From NCBI GenBank assembly GCA_028871345.1, contig JAGWNK010000012.1:1-64000 (forward strand): a DNA stretch of 64,000 nt, read 5' to 3'. The position numbers and the translations under genes are program-made. The notes beneath the pieces were generated by a model, which saw only the letters and a program-made list of their open reading frames with translations, was not told the DNA's origin and ran no database searches. Shown here in pieces: positions 8,136-15,383 of the stretch (its first letter is position 1; every line of letters begins with the position of its first letter). This DNA is from Alphaproteobacteria bacterium (lineage in GTDB: Bacteria; Pseudomonadota; Alphaproteobacteria; Micropepsales; Micropepsaceae).

Positions 8136-8483
8136 ATGTCCAATGCCATCCGCGGTGAAGTCGAGCTCCGCGCCAACGCCAAGACCTATCGCTTGCTGTT
8201 GACCCTGGGCGCCCTGGCCGAGATCCAGGCGGGGCTCGCCCTCGACAATTTCGAAGAGCTGCCCAGGCGGCTGAAGCAGAAGGGCGCGGCAGCCCTGACG
8301 CTCGTCGTGGGCGCCCTGATGCGCGGCGCCGGTGAGCCGTTGCAGCCCGACGAGGTGCTGAAGCTGGACTGCACGCTCGGCACGCTGGTCGCCGCCGTTC
8401 GCGAGGCCTTCGAGCGCGGCGGTCTTCCGTGCACGGAGGGCAGTGGCCCTTTCGCTGGGACGCCTGGCTCGCCTACGGCCTAG
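8136..8483 (+). CDS. GTA gp10 tail assembly chaperone (upstream frame)
   Basis: 115 residues. The N-terminus SNAIRGEVELRANAKTYRLL, then LGALAEIQAGLALDNFEEL, and LTLVVGALMRGAGEPL, are typical of the GTA gp10/GTA_TAM family, thought to coat or guide the tape measure during tail assembly as lambda gpG does. The frame ends at 8483 after a region (from about residue 107) with no family-like character. At residues 105-106 (CCT TTC) lies a slippery heptamer, and a -1 shift there enters the downstream chaperone frame, giving a 163-residue fusion as in lambda G/GT. Confidence 0.88.
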   Translation: MSNAIRGEVELRANAKTYRLLLTLGALAEIQAGLALDNFEELPRRLKQKGAAALTLVVGALMRGAGEPLQPDEVLKLDCTLGTLVAAVREAFERGGLPCTEGSGPFAGTPGSPTA

Positions 8484-8626
8484 GCGTGCTGCGCCTGCCG
8501 CCGGAATCCTTCTGGCGGCTGTCGCTCGTCGAATGGCGGGCGCTATTGCCGCCTCGCGCGCCGTCTCTGGCGCGCCGCGGCCTGGAAGACCTGATGCAAC
8601 GCTATCCGGATGGACGCCATGCCTGA
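8429..8626 (+). CDS. GTA gp10.1 tail assembly chaperone (downstream frame)
   Basis: About 60 residues in the -1 frame relative to gp10: FRWDAWLAYGLGVLRLPPES followed by FWRLSLVEWRALL and a basic C-terminus. This is the small TIGR02216/Phage_TAC_6-like protein that follows gp10 in GTAs. A GTG at 8429 could start it independently but has no convincing Shine-Dalgarno. Expression by -1 slippage at 8447-8453 is an alternative and would fuse it to the first 106 residues of gp10. Recognisable family content begins only after the slip site. Confidence 0.8.
   Translation: MHGGQWPFRWDAWLAYGLGVLRLPPESFWRLSLVEWRALLPPRAPSLARRGLEDLMQRYPDGRHA
8447..8453 (+). promoter_or_regulatory. Candidate programmed -1 frameshift site CCCTTTC
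   Basis: The heptamer fits X XXY YYZ exactly: in the gp10 frame it reads C CCT TTC. After a one-base slip both tRNAs can re-pair on CCC and TTT. The -1 frame then reads CGC TGG GAC GCC, which is the downstream chaperone's own frame and stays open to 8626. Seen directly; actual slippage is inferred by analogy to lambda G/GT-type tail chaperones. Confidence 0.7.
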
Positions 8627-9158
8627 TCCCATCGACAGCCTGGGCGCCGGCCTCGACGAGGCGGCCCAGGCGCTTTCCGAATTCGTCAACGGGCCCGTCG
8701 CCTCGGCCGCGCGCTCCATCGACGAGGCGGTGACGCGTTCGTTCCGCTCGGTCGAATCCACCATCGCCAGGGCCGCGCTCTCCGGCAAGGCATCGATGGA
8801 CCAGCTCGTCGATTCCATCCTGCGCGACTTCGACCGCGTCGCCACCAGCCAGTTCATCGTCAAGCCGGTGGAGAGCGTCATCAATTCGCTGGCTGGCTCG
8901 CTGCTGTCGTCGCTGGTGCCGCTGGCGGGTGCGCGCGCCTCCGGCGGTCCGGTGTCGGCGGGGGCGGCGTATCTGGTGGGCGAGGAGGGCCCCGAACTCT
9001 TCGTGCCGCAGACCGGCGGCGCCATCGCGCCGTTCGCCGCGCGCCCCTCGATCACCCTCAACGTCACGGCGCGCGACGCCCAGAGCTTCCTCAAGTCCGA
9101 GACCCAGCTCGCCGCCATGCTGTCGCGCGCCCTGGCGCGCGGGCAAAGGAACTTGTGA
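8619..9158 (+). CDS. Short tail tape measure protein (GTA gp11)
   Basis: About 179 residues; sets tail length and probably helps DNA exit. It has helical, heptad-like sequence (AAQALSEFVNGPVASAARSI, VTRSFRSVESTIARAAL), a hydrophobic centre (VINSLAGSLLSSLVPLAGA), and the lambda-family C-terminal motif ARASGGPVSAGAAYLVGEEG then PELFVPQTGG. Very short compared with phage tape measures, as in known GTAs. The ATG at 8619 overlaps the end of the chaperone frame; ATG 8610 in the same frame is an alternative. Confidence 0.85.
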   Translation: MPDPIDSLGAGLDEAAQALSEFVNGPVASAARSIDEAVTRSFRSVESTIARAALSGKASMDQLVDSILRDFDRVATSQFIVKPVESVINSLAGSLLSSLVPLAGARASGGPVSAGAAYLVGEEGPELFVPQTGGAIAPFAARPSITLNVTARDAQSFLKSETQLAAMLSRALARGQRNL

Positions 9159-9784
9159 TGAGCTTCCACGAAATCCGCTTTCCCACCGCCATCGCCTTCC
9201 ATTCGACGGGCGGTCCCGAGCGCAAGACCGAGATCGTCGTGCTCGGTTCCGGCTTCGAGGAACGCAACGGCGTCTGGGCCCAGTCGCGTCGGCGCTACGA
9301 TGTCGGCATCGGCGTGCGCTCGCTCGACGACATCGCCGCCGTCACCGCCTTCTTCGAGGCGCGCCTCGGCCGGCTCTACGGTTTTCGCTTCAAGGACTTC
9401 GCCGACTTCCGCTCCGGTGCGCCGTCGGCGCCGCCGCAGCCGACCGACCAGGCGCTGGGCACCGGCGACGGCGCGGCGACGGCCTTCCAGCTCCTCAAGA
9501 CCTATACGTCAGGTCCGGCGAGCCACATCCGCCCGATCAAGAAGCCGGTGGCGGGCAGCGTGCGCCTGGCGCTCGACGGGATGGAGCAAGCCTCGGGCTT
9601 CACTGTGGACGCCACCACCGGTCTCGTCAGCTTCGCCGTGCCGCCCGCAGCGGGGGCCGCCGTCACCGCCGGCTTCGAATTCGACGTGCCGGCGCGCTTC
9701 GACACCGATTGCCTGTCGATCAACCTGGCGCATTTCGCGGCCGGCGAAATCCCCTCCATCCCGATCGTGGAGATACGCGTGTGA
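9158..9784 (+). CDS. Distal tail protein, DUF2460/TIGR02217 (GTA gp12)
   Basis: 208 residues. FHEIRFPTAIAFHSTGGPER, then EERNGVWAQSRRRYDVGIGVR, FFEARLGRLYGFRFKDFADF and FDTDCLSINLAHF are hallmarks of the DUF2460 family, the distal-tail ring of GTAs. The ATG at 9158 overlaps the preceding stop as TGATG; AAAGGA lies 7 bases upstream. A GTG at 9155 would add one residue. Confidence 0.92.
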   Translation: MSFHEIRFPTAIAFHSTGGPERKTEIVVLGSGFEERNGVWAQSRRRYDVGIGVRSLDDIAAVTAFFEARLGRLYGFRFKDFADFRSGAPSAPPQPTDQALGTGDGAATAFQLLKTYTSGPASHIRPIKKPVAGSVRLALDGMEQASGFTVDATTGLVSFAVPPAAGAAVTAGFEFDVPARFDTDCLSINLAHFAAGEIPSIPIVEIRV

Positions 9785-9790
9785 TGTCCC

Positions 9791-9920
9791 CCTCCCTCTT
9801 GTGGGGAGGTCGAAAAGTGCGAAGCGCTTTTCGGGTGGGGGTACGCCAAATTCTTTCCCCCCCGGGAATTTCTCGCTTCGCTCAAAATTCTCCGGCCTCC
9901 TCGCAAGGGGGCGGCAAGGA
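9791..9920 (+). repeat. GTA intergenic repeat, copy upstream of gp13
   Basis: CCTCCCTCTTGTGGGGAGG (9791-9809), AAAAGTGCGAAGCGCTTTT, a GGGGGTACGCC...CCCCCC section, AGCGAAGCGAGAAATTC-like pieces, and CCTCCTCGCAAGGGGGCGGCAAGGA at the right end. The left arm is nearly identical to 10854-10872 inside gp14. It ends 8 bases before the gp13 ATG and provides its AAGGA ribosome-binding sequence. Confidence 0.8.
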
Positions 9921-9928
9921 AACAGCCC

Positions 9929-10810
9929 ATGAAATCCCTCTCTCCCGCTCTGAAGTCCCATCTCTGCTCCGGGGCGACGACCTTGTGCTGGTGCTGGAAG
10001 ATCACGCGCCGCGACGGCGCGGCACTGGGCTTCACCGATCACGACGAACCGGTCGGCTTCGACGGCCTCGCTTACGCCGCGGCCACCGGCTTCACCGCCA
10101 GCGAAGTGCAGTCCACGCTCGGTCTCGCCGTCGACAACCTGACGGTGATGGGGGCGTTGTCGTCGCAGACACTGAACGAGGCCGATCTGGCAGCCGGCCT
10201 GTTCGACAATGCCGAAGTCGAGATCTGGCGCGTCAACTGGGCTGCGCCCGATCAGCGCGTCCTGATGCGCAAGGGTTCGCTCGGCGAGGTTCGCCGCGGC
10301 AAGGCGGGCTTCACCGCCGAAGTGCGCGGCCTTGCCCATCGCCTCAACCAGCCGGTGGGGCGCGTCTTCGCCCATGGCTGCGATGCCGATCTCGGCGACG
10401 GGCGCTGCAAGGCCGCCGTCGCGCCGGTGGCCGGCACGATCGTTGCCGCAAGCGATGCGCGGCGCTTCACGGCCGCCGGTCTCGAAAGTTTTGCGGGCGG
10501 CTGGTTCAGCGCCGGCAAGCTCACCTTCACCAGCGGCTCCAATGCCGGGCGCGCCATGGAGGTGAAGCGCCATGGTATCGCCGCCGGTGTCGTTTCGCTC
10601 GAGCTGTGGCAGGCGATGAGCGAGCCGATCGTTGCCGGCGACGCCTTCAGCGTGACGCCCGGCTGCGACAAGCAGTTCGCCACCTGCAAGTCGAAGTTCG
10701 CCAACGCCGTCAATTTCCGCGGCTTTCCCTACATGCCCGGCAACGACGTCGTCCTCTCTTATCCCGCATCGTCCACCCCTCTCGACGGAGGCAGCAGATA
10801 TGGCAATTGA
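9929..10810 (+). CDS. Tail hub protein, DUF2163/TIGR02218 (GTA gp13)
   Basis: 293 residues. The N-terminal part (LKSHLCSGATTLCWCWKITR, LGFTDHDEPVGFDGLAYAAA, VDNLTVMGALSSQTLNEADL) and MRKGSLGEVRRGKAGFTAEV identify DUF2163. C151, C160, C246 and C253 (HGCDADLGDGRC and GCDKQFATCKS) form the arrangement seen in lambda gpL-like hubs that bind an Fe-S cluster; the GTA hub is reported, from memory, to do so as well. Start ATG 9929 behind GGCAAGGA. The end overlaps the gp14 start. Confidence 0.92.
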   Translation: MKSLSPALKSHLCSGATTLCWCWKITRRDGAALGFTDHDEPVGFDGLAYAAATGFTASEVQSTLGLAVDNLTVMGALSSQTLNEADLAAGLFDNAEVEIWRVNWAAPDQRVLMRKGSLGEVRRGKAGFTAEVRGLAHRLNQPVGRVFAHGCDADLGDGRCKAAVAPVAGTIVAASDARRFTAAGLESFAGGWFSAGKLTFTSGSNAGRAMEVKRHGIAAGVVSLELWQAMSEPIVAGDAFSVTPGCDKQFATCKSKFANAVNFRGFPYMPGNDVVLSYPASSTPLDGGSRYGN

Positions 10811-11414
10811 AACGACATCCTTTCCTCCACGCGAGGCCAACGCCGCTTTTCCGCCTCCCTCTTGCGGGGAGGCCGGCGAATTCGAGCCAAGCGGAAAAAC
10901 TTCCGGCTGGACGCAACCGCGCGCGCTGCTCCCCCCGCCCGAAGCGTATCGTGCTTCGCCCGCTCGCTGCTCGCACCCCGAAGGTGGCGAAGAGAAGGCT
11001 GACGCGATCGTCCGCATCGCCCGCTCCTGGATCGGCACTCCTTATATGCACCAGGCGAGCCTGAGAGGCGCCGGCTGCGATTGCCTCGGGCTGCTGCGCG
11101 GCGTCTGGCGCGAGCTCAACGGCGAAGAGCCCGAAGACGTGCCGCCCTACACCGCCGACTGGGCGGAAGCGCATGGCGAGACCTTGCGCGACGCCTTGGC
11201 GCGGCACCTCTCGCCCGTCGATCTCGTGAGCGTCCGGCCCGGCGACGTGGTGCTGTTTCGCATGGCGGCGCGCGGTGCGGCCAAGCATTGCGCCATCGTG
11301 GCCGAGCAGGACGGCGTGCGGACGCTGATCCACGCCCGCCAGGACGCGCGCGTACGCGAAGAGCGTTTCTCGGGTCCCTGGCAGCGCAAGCTCGCTTACG
11401 CGTTTCGGATTTAG
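10800..11414 (+). CDS. NlpC/P60-family tail peptidase (GTA gp14) with repeat-derived N-terminus
   Basis: 204 residues. The core from about residue 64 is a normal GTA cell-wall peptidase: ADAIVRIARSWIGTPYMHQA, then GAGCDCLGLLRGVWRE with catalytic C95, and AAKHCAIV with H163. It would open host peptidoglycan during DNA delivery. Other GTA gp14 proteins begin at or just before the VxxARxWxGTPY segment; here residues ~1-63 are extra, Pro/Ser-rich, and encoded largely by a repeat copy (from 10854). No in-frame start codon exists between 10800 and the core, so the insert should be translated. The ATG overlaps the gp13 stop by 11 bases. Confidence 0.9.
   Translation: MAIETTSFPPREANAAFPPPSCGEAGEFEPSGKTSGWTQPRALLPPPEAYRASPARCSHPEGGEEKADAIVRIARSWIGTPYMHQASLRGAGCDCLGLLRGVWRELNGEEPEDVPPYTADWAEAHGETLRDALARHLSPVDLVSVRPGDVVLFRMAARGAAKHCAIVAEQDGVRTLIHARQDARVREERFSGPWQRKLAYAFRI
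10854..10990 (+). repeat. GTA repeat copy inserted in-frame within gp14
   Basis: CCTCCCTCTTGCGGGGAGG (10854-10872) differs by one base from 9791-9809. It is followed by AGCGGAAAAACTTCC, CCCCCCGCCCGAAGCG, a run of CGCTCG/CGAGC-like pieces and CACCCCGAAGGTGGCG. The interior resembles other copies but the right terminal palindrome is degraded. It lies wholly inside the coding frame. Confidence 0.7.
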
Positions 11415-11421
11415 CTTTTTT

Positions 11422-11442
11422 ACCTCCCCACAAGGGGAAGGT
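11422..11442 (+). repeat. GTA repeat remnant (single arm) upstream of g15
   Basis: ACCTCCCCACAAGGGGAAGGT, a terminal palindrome of the family without the internal part. It fills the 51-bp gap between gp14 and g15. Confidence 0.6.
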
Positions 11443-11465
11443 GATCCTAATCCCAAGGCATCCTC

Positions 11466-14400
11466 ATGGCTTCTCTCGTTCTCGGTGTCGCCGGCACGGC
11501 GCTGGGCTCCTCGCTGTTCGGCGGCGGCCTGTCGTTCCTCGGCGTCACGCTCACCGGCGCGCAGATCGGCGGCGCCATAGGTGCGGCGATCGGCACCCAG
11601 ATCGACGCCGCTCTCATGCCCGCGGTCAAGCGAAGCGGCCCGCGCCTCGGCGACATCACGCTGCAATCCTCCACCGAAGGCGCACCGGTCGCGCGCGTCT
11701 ACGGCCGCATGCGCCTCGCCGGCCAGCTCTTGTGGGCGACGCGCTTCAAGGAAACCACGACGACCACCACCGTCGGCGGCAAGGGCGCCGCCCCTGCCGT
11801 GAAGCAGACCGACTACGCCTATTCCATCTCCTTCGCGGTCGGGCTGTGCGCCGGGCCTGTGGCGCGCATCGCCCGCGTCTGGGCCGACGGCCATCCGCTC
11901 GATCTGTCGGCCGTGACCATGCGCCTGCTGCCGGGCGACGAGACGCAGCTTCCCGATCCCCTGATCGAGGAGATCGAAGGGGCGGGCAACACGCCGGCCT
12001 ATCGCGGCGTCGCCGTCGCGGTATTCGAAGACCTGTCGCTCGCCGCCTATGGCAACCGCATCCCGCAGCTGCAGTTCGAAGTCATCCGTCCCGTGGCCTC
12101 GGATGCGCCCGACGCCCTGGAGAACCGCCTCAAGGGCGTGGCGCTGATCCCGGGCGCAGGCGAGTTCGTGCTGTCGCCCGACGTCGTCACGCGCGACAAC
12201 CTCGCCGGCGTCACGGCGCCCGAGAACGCCCACACCGCCACCGGCGCCGATGTCACCGCCTCGCTCGACGATCTGCAGGCGCTGGCGCCGCAGCTCGGGG
12301 CCATATCGCTGGTGGTGGGTTGGTTCGGCGATGATCTGCGCGCCGGTGCCTGCCGCATCCGTCCCGGCGCCGAGACGCTCGCCAAGGCGACCTATCCCGA
12401 GACCTGGAGCGTCGACGGGGTGGCGCGCGCCGATGCCCATCTGGTGAGCGCCATCGACGGGCGTCCCGCCTATGGCGGCACGCCGTCGGACGCCGGGGTC
12501 GTTGCGGCGGTCGCGGCGCTCAAGGCGCGCGGCCTGCGGGTGCTGTTCAATCCGTTCCTGTTTCTCGACGTGCCGTCCGATAACACCTTGCCGAATCCCT
12601 ATTCCGACAACGCGGCGGCGATCGGGCAGGGGGCCTATCCCTGGCGCGGGCGCATCACGGTGAGCCCCGCGCCCGGCTTTGTCGGCAGTGTGGACAGGAC
12701 GGCCGCGGCGGCGACGCAGATCGCCGCCTTCTTCGGCAACGCCACGGCGGCGGATTTCGCGGTCGACGGCACGAGCGTGCGATGGATCGGCGGCGACGAC
12801 TGGGGCTACCGCCGCTTCATTCTGCACTGCGCCTTGCTGTGCGCGGCCGCGGGCGGCGTCGATGCCTTCCTGATCGGCTCGGAACTGCGCGCCCTCACCC
12901 GCGCCCGCAGCGACGATGCCGCCTATCCCGCGGTGGCTGCGCTGAAGGCGCTGGCCGCCGATGTGCGCACCATCCTCGGCTCCGGCACGAAGATCGGCTA
13001 CGGCGCCGACTGGTCGGAGTACGGGGCGCATCAGACCGGCGACGCACCCGGCGCGGTGCGTTTTCCGCTCGACGCCTTGTGGAGCGACGACGCCATCGCC
13101 TTTGTCGGCATCGACAACTACCTGCCGCTGGCCGACTGGCGCGACGGCACCGCCCACCGCGACGCGCAGGAATTCTCCTCACTCTGCGATCCCGCCTATC
13201 TCGCGTCCAACATCCGCGGCGGCGAGGGCTACGACTGGTTCTATGCCGATGCCGCCGCCCGCGCGATGCAGGAGCGCACCGCCATCGGCGACAGTCTCGG
13301 CAAGCCGTGGGTGTGGCGCGCCAAGGATCTGTGGGGCTGGTGGTCGAACCCCCATTATGAGCGGCCCCTGGGCGTGGAAGATGCCATGCCCACCGCCTGG
13401 GTCGCGCGATCGAAGCCCATCTGGTTCACCGAGCTGGGCTGCCCCGCGGCGGACAAGGCCGCTAACCAGCCCAATGTCTTCTACGATCCCAAATCGGCCG
13501 AGAGCGCGCTGCCTTATTGGTCGAACGGTGCGCGCGACGACCTGATGCAGCGCCGCTTCCTCGAAGCCCATCTCGCCTTCTGGAGCGATGCCGCCAACAA
13601 CCCGGCGATGGTCGACGCCGCGAACCTCTATGCCTGGTGCTGGGACGCGCGGCCTTATCCGTTCTTTCCGGCGCGCGCCGACGTGTGGGGCGATGCGGCG
13701 AACTACGCGATCGGCCACTGGCTCAACGGGCGGCTCGGCGCCGTCCGCCTGGCCGATCTCGTCGCCGCCCTGTGCGCCGAAGCGGGTTTTGCGGACATCG
13801 ACGTCTCGGGCCTCGACGGCCTCGTCACCGGCTATGCCGTCACCGACACCATGAGCGTGCGCGAGGCGCTGGGGCCGCTGATGACCGCCTGCTTCTTCGA
13901 CGGCGTGGAGAGCGAAGGCGTCATCCGCTTCGTCATGCGCGGCCGCCCCGATCCGGTCGCCTGCAGCGAGGACGATCTGGTGCTCGCCGACGAAGGCGTC
14001 GCCTGCCGCTTCGACCGCGCCCAGGAGACCGATCTGCCGCTCGCCTCGCGCATCGCCTACATCGACGCTGCGGAGTATCGCCAGGCGATGGTGGAATCGC
14101 GCCGGCTGGTGGCGCTGTCGGATCGCGTCGCCACCTCGTCGCTGCCGATGGTGCTCGACCAGAGCCAGGATTCGGGCATCGGTGACCGTCTGCTGCAGGA
14201 TGCCTGGACGATGCGCGAGAGCGCGCATCTGTCGCTGCCGCCGTCGCTTCTGGCGCTCGATCCCTGCGACGAGATCATGCTGGACATGGGAGGGCGCAGC
14301 CGGCGGCTGCGCATCGTGGGCATCGACGATGCCGGCGCGCGCACCGTGGAAGGGGTCGCGACCGATCCGGCGATCTACGAGCCGCTGACCGGCGCCGCCC

Positions 14401-15383
14401 GCAGCACCGCGACGGTCGCCGCGCTGCGCCAGCCCGGCCGCGCGCTGGTGGTGTTCCTCGACTTGCCGCAGTTGCGCGAAGGGCAGGATCCGGCGCCGCC
14501 GCTTGCCGCCGCCTTTGCCGACCCCTGGCCCGGTGCGGTGCAGATCCTGAAGAGCCCGACCGGCGCCGGTTACACGCTCGATACCACGCTGACCAGGCCG
14601 GCACGGATCGGCACCACGAGCGAAGACTTCTATTCGGGGCCGTTGTGGCGCTGGGACAAGGTCAACAGCTTGTGCCTCGCGCTCGATGCGTCGCTGGCAT
14701 CGGCGAGCGATGCGGCGGTGTTCGCCGGCGCCAATGCGCTGGCCGTGCAGAACGCCGACGGCGGCTGGGAGATCGTCCAGTTCGCCGAGGCCGAACTCAC
14801 GGCGCCGGGACATTGGCGATTGTCGCGTTTGTTGCGCGGCCGGCGCGGCACCGAGGCCGCCATGCGCCATCCGCTCGCCGCCGGCGCCCGCGTCGTGGTG
14901 CTCGACGAGGCGCTGCGGCCCCTGGCGCTCGATCAGGCGACCGCGCGCCGCGCCTGCGCCTATCTGTGGGGGCCGGCGGGCAAGCCGCTTTCCGATCCGT
15001 CGTATCAGGGCGCGACGCTCTCCTTCGGGGCCGCGGGCCTCATGCCCTTCGCGCCCGCCCATGTGCGCCATGCCTGGTCGGAGAACGGCGACCTCGTCAT
15101 CTCCTGGCGGCGGCGCGACCGCGCGCCATCGGCGGAGAATCTGGTGCAGGCGGCCACGCCGCTGAGCGAGGCCGTCGAATCCTACGACCTCGAGATCATG
15201 GCGGGAGGCGCCGTGGTGCGCAGCTTCAGCGCCATCGCGCAGCATTCCCAGATCTACACCGCCGCCGAGCAGGCCGCCGATTTTCCCGCCGGGCTGCCCG
15301 ATCCCCTGGTGGTGAATGTCTATCAACGTTCGTCCGTGCTCGGTCGCGGACGCCAGAAGACGGAATCCCTCTATGTCCGATGA
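11466..15383 (+). CDS. GTA gp15 'megatron' baseplate/host-recognition protein with TIM-barrel domain
   Basis: 1305 residues, the largest GTA protein, forming the tip of the tail. The N-terminal ~50 residues are Gly/Ala-rich and hydrophobic (GGGLSFLGVTLTGAQIGGAI). Residues ~60-210 match the phage tail-hub section (LGDITLQSSTEGAPVARVYG, TDYAYSISFAVGLCAGPVAR). The central part (about 400-760) is a glycosidase-like GTA TIM barrel (LIGSELRALTRARSD, TKIGYGADWSEYG, WFTELGCPAADKAANQPN). The C-terminal third has the FN3/hub-like region ending ESYDLEIMAGGAVVRSFSAI. Start ATG 11466. The end overlaps the fibre gene by 11 bases. Confidence 0.93.
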   Translation: MASLVLGVAGTALGSSLFGGGLSFLGVTLTGAQIGGAIGAAIGTQIDAALMPAVKRSGPRLGDITLQSSTEGAPVARVYGRMRLAGQLLWATRFKETTTTTTVGGKGAAPAVKQTDYAYSISFAVGLCAGPVARIARVWADGHPLDLSAVTMRLLPGDETQLPDPLIEEIEGAGNTPAYRGVAVAVFEDLSLAAYGNRIPQLQFEVIRPVASDAPDALENRLKGVALIPGAGEFVLSPDVVTRDNLAGVTAPENAHTATGADVTASLDDLQALAPQLGAISLVVGWFGDDLRAGACRIRPGAETLAKATYPETWSVDGVARADAHLVSAIDGRPAYGGTPSDAGVVAAVAALKARGLRVLFNPFLFLDVPSDNTLPNPYSDNAAAIGQGAYPWRGRITVSPAPGFVGSVDRTAAAATQIAAFFGNATAADFAVDGTSVRWIGGDDWGYRRFILHCALLCAAAGGVDAFLIGSELRALTRARSDDAAYPAVAALKALAADVRTILGSGTKIGYGADWSEYGAHQTGDAPGAVRFPLDALWSDDAIAFVGIDNYLPLADWRDGTAHRDAQEFSSLCDPAYLASNIRGGEGYDWFYADAAARAMQERTAIGDSLGKPWVWRAKDLWGWWSNPHYERPLGVEDAMPTAWVARSKPIWFTELGCPAADKAANQPNVFYDPKSAESALPYWSNGARDDLMQRRFLEAHLAFWSDAANNPAMVDAANLYAWCWDARPYPFFPARADVWGDAANYAIGHWLNGRLGAVRLADLVAALCAEAGFADIDVSGLDGLVTGYAVTDTMSVREALGPLMTACFFDGVESEGVIRFVMRGRPDPVACSEDDLVLADEGVACRFDRAQETDLPLASRIAYIDAAEYRQAMVESRRLVALSDRVATSSLPMVLDQSQDSGIGDRLLQDAWTMRESAHLSLPPSLLALDPCDEIMLDMGGRSRRLRIVGIDDAGARTVEGVATDPAIYEPLTGAARSTATVAALRQPGRALVVFLDLPQLREGQDPAPPLAAAFADPWPGAVQILKSPTGAGYTLDTTLTRPARIGTTSEDFYSGPLWRWDKVNSLCLALDASLASASDAAVFAGANALAVQNADGGWEIVQFAEAELTAPGHWRLSRLLRGRRGTEAAMRHPLAAGARVVVLDEALRPLALDQATARRACAYLWGPAGKPLSDPSYQGATLSFGAAGLMPFAPAHVRHAWSENGDLVISWRRRDRAPSAENLVQAATPLSEAVESYDLEIMAGGAVVRSFSAIAQHSQIYTAAEQAADFPAGLPDPLVVNVYQRSSVLGRGRQKTESLYVR

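Noticed and set aside
3907-11442. CRISPR array
   Set aside because: The repeats are palindromic, irregularly spaced, lie between genes and have no unique spacers of constant length.
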